From NCBI GenBank assembly GCA_903970475.1, contig CAJCIQ010000163.1:1-64000 (forward strand): DNA of 64,000 nucleotides, written 5' to 3'. The position numbers were made by a program, and so were the translations under genes. The notes under the pieces are model-generated. The model made no database searches and had not been told where the DNA came from. It saw only the letters and a program-made list of their open reading frames with translations. This DNA is from Beijerinckiaceae bacterium (lineage in GTDB: Bacteria > Bacteroidota > Bacteroidia > Chitinophagales > Chitinophagaceae). This document shows positions 27,810 to 37,596 of this stretch, piece after piece (the stretch's first letter is position 1; the number at the start of each line of letters is the position of its first letter).

Positions 27810-28703
27810 CTATTTCTGGGTGAAACTCTCTGAAATGAACTTGAGTGCATCAGTGATACCCGTGCGCCAGTAAGTCCAGTTATGCCCCCCGTCCCTGACG
27901 CGGAACTCATGGGGTACTTTTTTATGCATAAGTGCTATATGAAGTAAACAATTCCCTTCCGATAGTCCATCATCGTCCCCGCAATCTATCCAATACCTGA
28001 CCTTACTCAATGCTTCGGTGGGCTTGGCATCCACGATGGCCAGCGGGGAATAGGCATTCCAGGCCTCCGTTATCCGGTCTGCGCCCTTTAAATCCCGTCC
28101 GAACAAAGGCCCATACACAAGCTGCCAGGCCCCGTCCGGCATGGATTTAATGATATCGTCGGTGGCAACCCAGGCGCTGAGTGGTGCGGAAGCAGCAAAT
28201 AAATCAGGGTGTTTTAAACTATAGATCAGGGCGCCATATCCACCCATGGACAAACCTGCAATTCCTCTATACCTCCTATCGGCTTTAATACGGTATTTCT
28301 TTTCAATCGCTGGCATAAATTCCTTAATAAAAAAATCCTCATAGGATTCTTTACCATCATACGAATTGATATAGAAGCTCGAATCTCCGTTAGGCATAAT
28401 AATAATCATGGGGGGAAGTACACCATCGGCAATGCCCTTGTCCATATAGGTGTTGATCTCTCCAAATTGAAGCCAACCGGTATTGTCGTCCGAAAACCCA
28501 TGAAGCAGGTAGACTACCGGATAGCTTCTCAGGGAATAGTCGTAATCAGGAGGCAGGTAGACCGTATAATGCACGTCCTTATGCATGAGGGAGGAGTGGA
28601 TGTTCTCCTGCTCCAGCACCTTTCCAACTGTCTGGGATTTTCCGCACACGGACAGGGTAAGGCAACACAACATTACCAGGGATCTGATCAAAAAAGGTTT
28701 CAT
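27810..28703 (-). CDS. Secreted alpha/beta-hydrolase esterase (CE1 / esterase D type)
   Basis: The 297-residue protein from MKPFLIRSLVMLCC has a signal peptide. It contains YPVVYLLHGFSDDNTGW, the nucleophile elbow GLSMGGYGALIY, an acid region CGDDDGLSEGN and a final catalytic-His region RDGGHNWTYWRTG, as in the PF00756 esterase family that includes feruloyl and acetyl-xylan esterases. The start at 28703 is preferred over one at 28736, which overlaps the GH79-like gene and adds 11 non-signal residues. The neighbouring glucuronidase suggests removal of esters from plant cell wall glycans, an inference. Confidence 0.87.
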   Translation of the reverse strand: MKPFLIRSLVMLCCLTLSVCGKSQTVGKVLEQENIHSSLMHKDVHYTVYLPPDYDYSLRSYPVVYLLHGFSDDNTGWLQFGEINTYMDKGIADGVLPPMIIIMPNGDSSFYINSYDGKESYEDFFIKEFMPAIEKKYRIKADRRYRGIAGLSMGGYGALIYSLKHPDLFAASAPLSAWVATDDIIKSMPDGAWQLVYGPLFGRDLKGADRITEAWNAYSPLAIVDAKPTEALSKVRYWIDCGDDDGLSEGNCLLHIALMHKKVPHEFRVRDGGHNWTYWRTGITDALKFISESFTQK

Positions 28704-28732
28704 ATAGCGAAGCTTGATGAAACGAATATACG

Positions 28733-30145
28733 TCAATGGATAATCACTATTGCAGCCGATCCGGCCCGGACATTGACGATAAAGGAGGAGCCGCCGCCAT
28801 ATTGTTCCGGACTTCCAGGTGTAAAACTGCCGTCTGCTCCCACTTGGCTATTGCACCATTGCACACTGTCTGCCAAAGAGCTATAAGAAGGGGCTATCAA
28901 ACGCATGACGCTAACCGATTGGGACTGCTTACCCGGAGCGACCGTAAAAGCTATATCGGTACTGTCTTTATTGATCAAGGTCAGGTATTCTGTTTGAGAC
29001 TGGATAGAGGCATATGCGGTTGCATTCAGATTAGTGCCGGACAGGCTCACCGGAATCAGGCTACCCTGCCCCCCTTCTTTAAAAGCCAGCATGGCGTAAT
29101 ACGCCGGTTGAGCCAACCAGCTAGATCCGGACTGGATAATAGGTGAATAGGCGTTCGTCAGCCCTCCGTGAAAATTGATGCCCAACCCCTGGTGTTCGGC
29201 CACCGTCCACATAAAATCCAATGCCCATAAGGCTGATGCAAATACGTTGCTTACACCGGACTTTCCACCATCGTATACGCTGTTGCATTCCGAAACCCTG
29301 TAACCCAACTGATGAGTTGCGGCTGCACTTTGCAGGGTTTGCAAATAGGAACCCAGATTAGCATCTAAGGCAAGCAGGGTATGATAAGTGATGCTGGGGC
29401 TGGATGCGGGGCCCGTGCGGTAGTAATGCCCATCGACCATACGTACCGAAGCGCCCTCATTTGTGCCGAAAGAATCAATCCAGGCCCTGGAATCTGCCAC
29501 GTCTGGTCCCGCGAATAAGACCGATTTCAGCCCGGCCTTAACCGCATCATTATAGGCCTTCCATTGGGCCTGATAGGCATCATACGTATAGGAGCTGGTT
29601 CTGATCCCGTTATCGTGAAAAAGGTCGGGTTCATTCCCAATCTGAAACGCCCATAAGCTGGAGCCTAGGTCACCCGAAACATACACCGCTTCTGAGGCAG
29701 CCAGGCCAGGATTGTTTTCTCCCAGGTTCAGCCCAAACAATACGGGCCAGCCCGTAGCATGGGCAAATGCGGCAAAACGGTCCACATCTGTTGTGGTCAG
29801 GGTATCCTTCCCCGTCTTTGCACTACGGGGCTGCCCCGACCAGGTATATTCATCACTGCTGTTTCCCCCTACCCTGATCATACCGGTGCCCAGGTTCTTA
29901 TATAATTGGAGCAATACGGCATTACCTGACCAGAGAAAATCGGAATCTGGCAAGGCGTCTATTTCATAACTGAATCCGAGGAAATTAACAGGTATAGCCT
30001 GGCCTACGGACTGGGGTTCCAGGGCTACTGTCACCGAAGAGCCCACAGGAGCGGGAAAAGGGAGGACGGATGAAGGAACATGGGTAGCCTTTTGACAGGA
30101 GTAGAGGGCCAGGGCCAGTATCCCGTAAACATAGGTGTACTTCAA
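28733..30145 (-). CDS. GH79-like beta-glucuronidase lipoprotein
   Basis: The 470-residue protein has a lipoprotein signal ending LALALYSCQK. It carries the clan GH-A signatures WAFQIGNEPDLF (acid/base Glu about residue 172) and GYRVSECNSVYDGG (nucleophile Glu about 286), plus a C-terminal beta-sandwich (AFKEGGQGSLIPVSLSG, TEYLTLINKDSTDIAF) like the Glyco_hydro_79C domain. GH79 enzymes release glucuronic acid or 4-O-methylglucuronic acid from glycans. This fits the uronate catabolic genes at 11-14 kb, although they are not adjacent. It is followed by a CE1-type esterase. The 137-base gap upstream to 30283 is AT-rich and holds the divergent start region. Confidence 0.82.
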   Translation of the reverse strand: MKYTYVYGILALALYSCQKATHVPSSVLPFPAPVGSSVTVALEPQSVGQAIPVNFLGFSYEIDALPDSDFLWSGNAVLLQLYKNLGTGMIRVGGNSSDEYTWSGQPRSAKTGKDTLTTTDVDRFAAFAHATGWPVLFGLNLGENNPGLAASEAVYVSGDLGSSLWAFQIGNEPDLFHDNGIRTSSYTYDAYQAQWKAYNDAVKAGLKSVLFAGPDVADSRAWIDSFGTNEGASVRMVDGHYYRTGPASSPSITYHTLLALDANLGSYLQTLQSAAATHQLGYRVSECNSVYDGGKSGVSNVFASALWALDFMWTVAEHQGLGINFHGGLTNAYSPIIQSGSSWLAQPAYYAMLAFKEGGQGSLIPVSLSGTNLNATAYASIQSQTEYLTLINKDSTDIAFTVAPGKQSQSVSVMRLIAPSYSSLADSVQWCNSQVGADGSFTPGSPEQYGGGSSFIVNVRAGSAAIVIIH

Positions 30146-30282
30146 ACTGTTTTTTCAAAAATGCACAAGAATTACACCGCATTAGCGTAGTAGGTTAATT
30201 ATTAAAAATATTTAATTCAGAAAGGGCGAAAATATATTCGTCATAATGGATTCATATGTATCTTGAAAATTAGTAGTAATTC

Positions 30283-31182
30283 ATGTACACTCCTCTGTCT
30301 ATCAACCTTACCACTAATGGGCGTCCACTACGCCTGCATTTATTGTCAACAGGATCCGTTGCCGTCAAACGTCGTTACAGGGAAGCCCGGGGTAGAGGAT
30401 TCGGCGCGTTGCTTGACTTTATCATCGATTCCCGCTTTACAGAGTGGTTACCCATTTGGGTATTGGTGGTGGAACACCCAGAAGGCATTTTTTTGATCGA
30501 TACAGGGGAAGTAGCTGCCATCATGCGCAAGGACTATTTCCGTTCCTCGGGCTGGATACCCTCCTGGTTTGATAAAACCCAATTTCACTTTAAAGTAACC
30601 AGGGAGGATGAAATAGACGTCCAATTAGAAAAACTAGGTATTTCCACTACCCAGATCAAGACCATCGTACTGACCCATCTTCATTTTGATCATACCGACG
30701 GGCTACTTCATTTTCCAGATACCAGGGTATTGGTGAATCAATTGGAATGGGATAAACCCTTTGGCGCCATGAAAAGATTATGGCCTCCCCATTTCCAACC
30801 AGTAACCGTCAACTTAGACTGTCCGTACGACATGTTCGAGCGCACCTATGCCCTCACGGGGGGAGAGGACCTGGTCCTGGTGCATACACCTGGTCATACG
30901 TATGGGCATTGTTCCGTATTAATAAAAACCGATGCGGGACATATCATGTTTGCCGGTGACGTATGCTATTCTCAGGAGCAATTATTAAATGATGCCTATA
31001 CCGGGGCCAATGCCTCCCATAGGATGGCCCACGATACCTATGAAAGGATTAAGGATTTTGCCCAGCATCAGTCCCTGATCTTTATGCCCGCCCATGATCC
31101 TGAATCAGCCTACCGGTTGGCCTCCTGGACGCCCGTTTACAACCTGCCTTCAGAAGGTTTGACGGCTTTGGAAGACGAGTAA
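30283..31182 (+). CDS. Metallo-beta-lactamase fold hydrolase, N-acyl homoserine lactonase-like
   Basis: The 299-residue protein has the metal motif HLHFDHTDG (His133, His135, Asp137, His138), HTPGHTYGH, the bridging Asp in FAGDVCYS and a final His in MPAHDPES. This layout and length resemble the AiiA-type lactonase family within the MBL fold. Lactone hydrolysis (quorum-signal quenching or a sugar lactone) is plausible but unproven. It has no signal peptide and is alone on the plus strand. Its last 46 bases overlap the 3' end of the GH3 gene on the other strand, so the two C-termini are coded by the same DNA. Confidence 0.85.
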   Translation: MYTPLSINLTTNGRPLRLHLLSTGSVAVKRRYREARGRGFGALLDFIIDSRFTEWLPIWVLVVEHPEGIFLIDTGEVAAIMRKDYFRSSGWIPSWFDKTQFHFKVTREDEIDVQLEKLGISTTQIKTIVLTHLHFDHTDGLLHFPDTRVLVNQLEWDKPFGAMKRLWPPHFQPVTVNLDCPYDMFERTYALTGGEDLVLVHTPGHTYGHCSVLIKTDAGHIMFAGDVCYSQEQLLNDAYTGANASHRMAHDTYERIKDFAQHQSLIFMPAHDPESAYRLASWTPVYNLPSEGLTALEDE

Positions 31183-33482
31183 GTAATATGCAAGCGTTGA
31201 TCCCCCACCATTAAGGTAAAGTCTCCGGGTTCGGTTACGCTTTTTCCCTCATCATTGGTAAAAGACAGATCGCCAGGTCTGATGGTGAAGCTCACCGTCT
31301 GCTTTTCTCCGGGATGGAGGTTTATTTTTTGAAAGGCCCTGAGGCGTTTGGTATCTGGTGTGATGCTGGCATACCACTGGGCACTGTAAAGCAGCACCGA
31401 TTCTTTCCCGGCCAACTGTCCGGTATTTTGGATGTCTACGCTTACGTGTATAGATCCATCTTCTGTCAATGCCGTTTGGTCGGCTTTGAGATTGGAATAA
31501 GTGAAGGTGGTATAGCTCAAACCTGTACCGAATTCATAGAGTGGATTGTATCCCATTTTATCATCGGGGTTTCCATTTTCCAGGTTTTTACGGTAATAGT
31601 TCACCAGCGCATTGTCGTAGCGGGGATAAGTAAAAGGCAGCCGCCCGCTGGGATTGACGTCTCCCACCAGGATATCGGCCAGGGCTTGCCCGCCCTCATT
31701 TCCTGGGTAATAAATCGTCAGTGTAGCGCTGGCTAATTGATCTGCCTCCGTTGCTATCCGGGGCCTTCCTTCTGCCAGCACCAATACAACCGGTTTGCCC
31801 GTTTTAGCCAGGGCCCTTGCCAATTTGAGCTGGGCTTCCGGAAGGTTAAGGTCGTTTATATTCCCAGGGTTTTCTGCATAGGAAAGTTCTCCCAGGCATA
31901 ACAAAACCACGTCTGCCTTTTCCGCCGCTTCTACGGCGCTATCTACATTGAGTAAGGAGTCGTAGGTTGATCCTGCGACATAGGTAACATTCCCCAGCTT
32001 TTGTTGTAAAGACTGCAATAGGGTATGATGGGTCGCCCCCCCATAATAATCATCTACGTCTCCTTGCCAGGAATAACTCCAACCTCCATCCAGGGACCTT
32101 AGGGTATTGGCCGTAGGACCAGTGACCAGGACCTTAGCGCCCTTTGAAAGGGGTAATAAATTCCCGGTGTTTTTTAAGAGCGTGATCGATTCCCTGGCTG
32201 CGTCCAGGCTTACCTGCCTATGGGCTTCCGATCCGAAGTCCGGATAGTCGTCGGTATGCGGCACCGGTAAGGTGAACAATCCCAGCTCATCTTTTAGCCT
32301 TAAAATTCTTTTGACGGAAGCGTCTATCCTGCTTACGGAAACCTTTCCTTTTTTTACCAGGTCTATCAAATAATTATAGAAAGAATAATCATAGGGCACC
32401 ATGCTCATGTCGATGCCGGCATCAATGGCCAAGCGTACAGCATCTTCCTGGGTAGCGGCAACATGGTGCCTATCGTGCAAGTATTTAATATCCTGCCAAT
32501 CTGTTACAATCACCCCCTGAAAGCCCAGTTCTCCCCTGAGCACATCGGTCAATAAATACTTACTGGCATGAACGGGGACCCCATTGATTTCAGAAGAATT
32601 GACCATGACCGTCCTGGCTCCCGCTTTTACCGCTGCCCTGAAAGAAGGCAGGAAATATTCCCTCATATACCTATCCGGTATCCAGGCCGGAGTCCTATCT
32701 TTTCCGCTAAGGGGATAACTATATCCCAGATAGTGCTTCATGCAGGCAGCCACGTGATACTTATCGAAAGGATCTGTTCCCTGATATCCCCTTATGGCAG
32801 CAGCCCCCATGGTGGCACAGAGATAAGGGTCCTCCCCATAGGTTTCATACATGCGGGGCCAAAGGTGGGATTTTCCCAGGTCCAGGACGGGAGAAAAGTT
32901 CCAGGGTACATATCCAGCCCTGGTTTCATAGGCAGTTATCTCTCCTGCCTTTTGCACCAGGTCAGGATTAAAGGTTGCCGCTTGTGCAATCTCCTGAGGA
33001 AACAAAGTAGCCCCTAACAGGTAATTATCTCCGTGTATGGCATCTATCCCATAAATCACAGGAATCTTCAGCTTTGTATGTCCCGTGGCTTCCTCTTCGA
33101 TGGTAGTAATCAACTCCTTCCATTTTTCCCTGCTCAGGGCATGTCCTGCGGTATTGAGTATGGACCCCACGTGGTAAGTTTCCAGCGCCTCCTTCAGTTT
33201 AGCGGGATCAATCTGTACCGGATCGGAAGCATCCACCGAAGTACCCGTCTTCAACACCACATCCAGGGTAACCTGGGTCATCTGACCCACTTTGTCTTCC
33301 AGGCTCATCTTAGCCATCAAGGCATTAATCCTGGCTTCCCTGGCGGGGTTCAGTTTATAGGCGGCTGGAGCCGCCTTCATGGCTGGCTTTAAGGTCGGCG
33401 CCTGCTGAGTCGTCTGGGCAGCAGCAGCCGTGGCGAGCATGGCCCCCCAAATGATAGCCATCGCGGTGGTTGGTCTGAACAT
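31137..33482 (-). CDS. GH3 beta-glucosidase (BglX-like)
   Basis: From the ATG ending at 33482 the protein has 781 residues and a signal peptide (FRPTTAMAIIWGAMLATAAA). It contains GIDAIHGDNYLLGATLFPQE, KHYLGYSYPLSGKDRTPAWI, and GVIVTDWQDI with the nucleophile Asp near residue 328. The C-terminal fibronectin-III-like domain has YEFGTGLSYTTFTYSNL. It removes terminal beta-glucose (or xylose) units in the periplasm. The upstream neighbour on the same strand is a GH9 cellulase, matching a cello-oligosaccharide pathway. The 178-base gap upstream contains a GGGCCC palindrome (33517-33531). Its 3' end overlaps the lactonase-like gene. Confidence 0.95.
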   Translation of the reverse strand: MFRPTTAMAIIWGAMLATAAAAQTTQQAPTLKPAMKAAPAAYKLNPAREARINALMAKMSLEDKVGQMTQVTLDVVLKTGTSVDASDPVQIDPAKLKEALETYHVGSILNTAGHALSREKWKELITTIEEEATGHTKLKIPVIYGIDAIHGDNYLLGATLFPQEIAQAATFNPDLVQKAGEITAYETRAGYVPWNFSPVLDLGKSHLWPRMYETYGEDPYLCATMGAAAIRGYQGTDPFDKYHVAACMKHYLGYSYPLSGKDRTPAWIPDRYMREYFLPSFRAAVKAGARTVMVNSSEINGVPVHASKYLLTDVLRGELGFQGVIVTDWQDIKYLHDRHHVAATQEDAVRLAIDAGIDMSMVPYDYSFYNYLIDLVKKGKVSVSRIDASVKRILRLKDELGLFTLPVPHTDDYPDFGSEAHRQVSLDAARESITLLKNTGNLLPLSKGAKVLVTGPTANTLRSLDGGWSYSWQGDVDDYYGGATHHTLLQSLQQKLGNVTYVAGSTYDSLLNVDSAVEAAEKADVVLLCLGELSYAENPGNINDLNLPEAQLKLARALAKTGKPVVLVLAEGRPRIATEADQLASATLTIYYPGNEGGQALADILVGDVNPSGRLPFTYPRYDNALVNYYRKNLENGNPDDKMGYNPLYEFGTGLSYTTFTYSNLKADQTALTEDGSIHVSVDIQNTGQLAGKESVLLYSAQWYASITPDTKRLRAFQKINLHPGEKQTVSFTIRPGDLSFTNDEGKSVTEPGDFTLMVGDQRLHITYSSSKAVKPSEGRL

Positions 33483-33516
33483 GTAGCGCTTATTGATAAA
33501 TACGGGTTGCAAATTA

Positions 33517-33531
33517 GGGCCCTCAGGGCCC
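33517..33531. repeat. GGGCCC-TCA-GGGCCC palindrome upstream of the GH3 gene
   Basis: Two GGGCCC hexamers are separated by three bases, giving a near-perfect 15-base palindrome 35-49 bases before the GH3 start codon at 33482. It could be an operator or a strong hairpin in the leader. The rest of the 33483-33659 gap shows no ORF or terminator I can support. Confidence 0.35.
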
Positions 33532-33659
33532 AATATCTAGCACATTTCTGTACAATGTCGGTACTTTTTTATCAGGCGCCTGCTCACCAGATCGCAGACA
33601 CGCCTCCGGAACGACCACCATCCCATGTATCACTCAACGGCAGCCGCCCCGGCCATTAT

Positions 33660-35495
33660 CTACCGAGGCTGGTCAGCTTCCAGCGCCCAAACGAGGTATA
33701 CCAGCGGCGCATTCCAGTTGATGGCAATCTCATTGCAAGCGTACGCAGGCGTCAGATCCGTATAAGCCTGGTTGGGAATGGCCGTGGGATAAACGCAACC
33801 ATCCTGTCTGCCTGGATTAGGGCCCCCCACTAACCAACCAGGCACCGGGGCAATAATCCCATCGGCTTCGGATATACGATGATGGGGATGCAAGGGAGAA
33901 TGGCTTCCTACGCCTGTGATGAAACAATAACCAGTAGCATTCCTACCCAATAAATAATCCAGGTTATCCAGGGCTAACCAATAATAAGCTCTGTCCCCAC
34001 TGATCTTCCAGGCTTCCAGCAGCAAGACCCCCTGATTGGCTGCCACAGCATTGCTGCCCCATACATATTCCCGTGGGTTTTCTCCCATGACAGCATGGTA
34101 GCCGGTCTGGGCAACCGCAGAGGCCCAACGCCCGGCTTGGGCCAGAATGCCCCTTTTGATGGAGGCCAGCAGGGCGGGTGGGACCGCGCTCGGCACCCTC
34201 AATAATGAATATAGTCCGAGTGTCCTTACATCCGACCAGGAAGGTATGCCCACGGCGTCCACGTGTAAAGTATCCACCACAGGCTTGTATTGAAGGCTGC
34301 CGGTGCTCAGGTACAATTCAATGCCAGCCCATACAAATTCATCTGCGCTTTGTCTGTCACCATAGGCGCCCGTACCTATAGCGGGCGTATATTGCTGAGA
34401 AATACCCGTCTGATCATAATAAACCTGTGGGTGTGCGACAGCCCAGGTCCAGGCCTTAGCTGCCGCCTGTAAACAGGAATCTTTCAAACCCGGACAAGCG
34501 CCGGGATACTTATCCAATACCCTTGCAGCCTGAGCCATTACCGCTGCAAAGTCCAGGGTAGCGCAGGTTCCTTTAGCCACCACATAACGGGTAGTCCTTG
34601 CTTCCGCCGGCATGATGAAGGGATCAAACTGGGCATTGGTCAGTTTATGATAAACACCTCCATCACCAGGGTCCTGCATAGTGAGCATCCAACGCAGGTT
34701 ATAAAGTATCTCCTCCAATAGATCAGGTATACCTTGATCCGTCAAAGGAATTCCGGTTTTTAACTTTGCGGCCAGGTCCGGAAAATCTTCACAAACAGAA
34801 AGCAAAGTCCCCATGGTGATACCGCTGTTTACAATATACTTGTTGTAATCTCCCGCGTCGTACCATCCTCCGGGGCAAGACAGCACCGAACCCGCTGGCC
34901 TACCTGCCGAAGCCGCAGATCCATGCACTAAAACATGATCATCAGGATGACCTTCCGGTCGGCTCCAGGGCCCGGCATAAGCCATGGATATGGGCATGGA
35001 GGCCCGTTGGTAATAATAGGCTTTGGCTACCGTAAGCGCCAAAGGCCCGAAGGCTCCATAACCGATATGAAAGGGATAGGAGTATCCGATACCCGGGATC
35101 CAAAGCACGAAATTCCCTGTATCCTTAAAGGCAGAAAAGTCTGCCAAACGCGTCTTCTGTGTAGATATGGGATCGGTCTGCGGGAGATCCAAACTACCCT
35201 TATACGCCCTATCCTTCAAATCTGGACTGCATATATAAAAAACCAGGTCCCTGGTCCCTGTGTCGCCAGACCCCGTTTGATACCCGCCTGTATCAATGGT
35301 AACCAACACAGCCCGCTTAGGTCCGTCCGGATAAAACCCAACCTGGTTCAAACGTATGGCCTGGGAAAGGTGCTTCCCATAGCTCAATGGAGCAGGCGCA
35401 TCGGGCGATGTGCCAGACTGCCCGGCAACCCCCGAAGTCGCCGCCAAGGCGGCTAACCCCATCAAGATCCTGTAAAATCCCATAGAACGGCGCAT
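33660..35495 (-). CDS. GH9 endoglucanase/cellulase with N-terminal Ig-like domain
   Basis: The 611-residue protein has a signal peptide (GFYRILMGLAALAATSGVAG) and a CelD-type Ig-like domain to about residue 150 (AIRLNQVGFYPDGPKRAVLV, FHIGYGAFG). The (alpha/alpha)6 catalytic domain has GGWYDAGDYNKYIVNSG at about 209-225 with the paired catalytic Asp residues, and a C-terminal YACNEIAINWNAPLVYL with the acid Glu. It attacks beta-1,4-glucan. It is the last gene of the minus-strand series that begins with the APC permease at 39411. Confidence 0.94.
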   Translation of the reverse strand: MRRSMGFYRILMGLAALAATSGVAGQSGTSPDAPAPLSYGKHLSQAIRLNQVGFYPDGPKRAVLVTIDTGGYQTGSGDTGTRDLVFYICSPDLKDRAYKGSLDLPQTDPISTQKTRLADFSAFKDTGNFVLWIPGIGYSYPFHIGYGAFGPLALTVAKAYYYQRASMPISMAYAGPWSRPEGHPDDHVLVHGSAASAGRPAGSVLSCPGGWYDAGDYNKYIVNSGITMGTLLSVCEDFPDLAAKLKTGIPLTDQGIPDLLEEILYNLRWMLTMQDPGDGGVYHKLTNAQFDPFIMPAEARTTRYVVAKGTCATLDFAAVMAQAARVLDKYPGACPGLKDSCLQAAAKAWTWAVAHPQVYYDQTGISQQYTPAIGTGAYGDRQSADEFVWAGIELYLSTGSLQYKPVVDTLHVDAVGIPSWSDVRTLGLYSLLRVPSAVPPALLASIKRGILAQAGRWASAVAQTGYHAVMGENPREYVWGSNAVAANQGVLLLEAWKISGDRAYYWLALDNLDYLLGRNATGYCFITGVGSHSPLHPHHRISEADGIIAPVPGWLVGGPNPGRQDGCVYPTAIPNQAYTDLTPAYACNEIAINWNAPLVYLVWALEADQPR

Positions 35496-35510
35496 ATACT
35501 AGTGGATTTA

Positions 35511-37580
35511 TTAAGCTGTCCTTTTTTTGCGGTACATAAAGATCAACAACCCTACCAATCCTATCAGGATAATGGCCTCCAGCCTATCCACATTGGGATG
35601 GGAAGTCGAAGGCGTATCCGGGGTATCAGAAGGTTCATCAGACAGTGTCATATTCTGAGTCAACTCATACCCCAACTCATCCTGAATCTTATCAAGGGTC
35701 GTTGCTGCTTCCCCTATCTTATCAGCGGGTACATGATCCTGTAGTGCCTTGTACTCATAGGTAAGGTCTACGGTATTGGGCGTTGAGGACGCTGAAGTGT
35801 GAAAGGTAAATTGGCTGGTATGGAATTCCTTGTCCTCTGATCTCAATTTCCAGGGTTCAGGCAACCTTATTTCCAGCCTCTCCTTATAATGCTCCGGATA
35901 GTTGATTTCAAAGGGAGTCTCCCGTGCTTTGTCCTTTATATCCGGAAGAATGCTGGATACGGACAAGGCATTAAAACTTGCCTTTATCCCCATTTCATTT
36001 CTGACCCACAGTTTCCCAAGGGTGTAGGATTCGTGAGTGACCATACTTCCATCCTGAGCCCCATCCTCTACTTTTAGGCTATCGGCAACCTTCATCTCCT
36101 TATAAAAATCGCTATAAAATTTCAGATAATTTTTTTGAATATCACTAAGGCTACTGGTATTTACATCCGCTCTAAGGTCATCGGCATAACTACCCCTGAA
36201 GGTAGTCGTTACCTCCAAGCGGCCAGGTCCCGATAAATTATCCATCGTAACTACTTCTGATATATCCATTATACTTTCACCCTGAAGGGGAATATAGGAT
36301 AACGATTGAGTAGTGTCGCTCAGGACCAACCCACAACGGTAGTCAGGAAACGACAAATCCTTTAGCCTCCCCCGTTGAAACGATATTGTTGGGTCCAACC
36401 AATAAGACTTATCCTCCAATACCACTTTTACCGTAGCATGATCAAAATCATTGGGAGAAGGTAACTCCTGTTCCAACCTATCCTTGTCATCTGTATTAAT
36501 TAAAACAGGATAAGCTTGCACACCTAAGGCTCTTATCATAGTACAGAGCAACAGGGACTTATCCTTGCAATCCCCGAAGCGTTGTGCAAAAACTTTGGAA
36601 GGATTATGCGGTTGATGTGAATTAGGTCCCATTTCAATCCCCATATACCGGATATCATCCTGGACAAAGCGGAGGGCTGCCAGTACCCGCTGTTCAGGAT
36701 CGGAACTGGAGGCCCTTATTTGGGCAATTTTGTCTGCTAATCCACCCTCAGGCGCCTGGTTAGCGGCAAACAAGGTGCAGGCCCAATCATTGACTTGTTT
36801 CCATGATTCATATTCACTCAAACAAATCCATCCATATGGGTCATACCAACTGGGCATATGATTTTCTCCCTGGACCGCAGCCAAATCCTCCATACTCCAT
36901 TCGTACACGGTATTTCCATTTTCAGTACCAACCGTAGGATCAGGAGCCGGTCCTTTTTTCAGCAAGTGCAAGACCCTCCCGGCAGGCATGAGCACCCTGT
37001 ATCGCAGGTGTTTCACCGGAACGGAAAATCCGGTTTCCAGTTCTCCAAAGAATTTTGAACCAAACACAGGGTTTCTTCCAATCAAAGTATAAGCATATTC
37101 TATACGATCCCCCTTTCTGGTATCTTCCAGAATAATCAAGGCTTTAAGCGCCCCATTATAAATGCTCATATCTATGTCCTCTTCCTGGTGTAGGACTTTT
37201 ACTTTGTTTAACGCCAACCCATTGATCACTTTTCCATCCCTTATAATATGTATGTAATGAAAGACAACCCTTTGGTAGGTTGGATCAAACGCAATGGACA
37301 CCTGGGAAGCCTTTTGTACACCCGCTTCTGTTTTGATATCGAGCAACGTATGGGTATAAAAGGAAGACAATCCGATATTCCATTGTTTTTCATGGAAAAG
37401 GCGGACCACCCCTTCATCCAGGTCTTTATTGGTACTGAGGTTTGAAGAAATGCTGAAAGGCTTTACCCATTGAGGAACAGGAGCAATGGTCGGCTTCTGG
37501 GCATACGTAATGACAGCACTAAGGAAAGTCAACCCGCCAACCGACAGGCAGGTGAGGATTACGGAATGTTTTGGTCTCAT
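35511..37580 (-). CDS. DUF3857 / transglutaminase-like exported protein
   Basis: The 689-residue protein has a signal peptide, a DUF3857 domain at about 60-220 (VRLFHEKQWNIG, YAYTLIGRNPVFG) and a transglutaminase core with RFGDCKDKSLLLCTMIRALG (catalytic Cys), FDHATVKVVLED (His) and SYWLDPTISF (Asp). A beta-rich C-terminal region follows, with a final transmembrane helix and basic tail (LVGLLIFMYRKKRTA). This architecture is common and poorly characterised in Bacteroidota, where it may process or crosslink envelope proteins. It is tightly spaced with the haem-binding protein (16 bases) and the GH9 gene (15 bases). Confidence 0.88.
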   Translation of the reverse strand: MRPKHSVILTCLSVGGLTFLSAVITYAQKPTIAPVPQWVKPFSISSNLSTNKDLDEGVVRLFHEKQWNIGLSSFYTHTLLDIKTEAGVQKASQVSIAFDPTYQRVVFHYIHIIRDGKVINGLALNKVKVLHQEEDIDMSIYNGALKALIILEDTRKGDRIEYAYTLIGRNPVFGSKFFGELETGFSVPVKHLRYRVLMPAGRVLHLLKKGPAPDPTVGTENGNTVYEWSMEDLAAVQGENHMPSWYDPYGWICLSEYESWKQVNDWACTLFAANQAPEGGLADKIAQIRASSSDPEQRVLAALRFVQDDIRYMGIEMGPNSHQPHNPSKVFAQRFGDCKDKSLLLCTMIRALGVQAYPVLINTDDKDRLEQELPSPNDFDHATVKVVLEDKSYWLDPTISFQRGRLKDLSFPDYRCGLVLSDTTQSLSYIPLQGESIMDISEVVTMDNLSGPGRLEVTTTFRGSYADDLRADVNTSSLSDIQKNYLKFYSDFYKEMKVADSLKVEDGAQDGSMVTHESYTLGKLWVRNEMGIKASFNALSVSSILPDIKDKARETPFEINYPEHYKERLEIRLPEPWKLRSEDKEFHTSQFTFHTSASSTPNTVDLTYEYKALQDHVPADKIGEAATTLDKIQDELGYELTQNMTLSDEPSDTPDTPSTSHPNVDRLEAIILIGLVGLLIFMYRKKRTA

Positions 37581-37596
37581 CTGGATTGGGTTAAGC

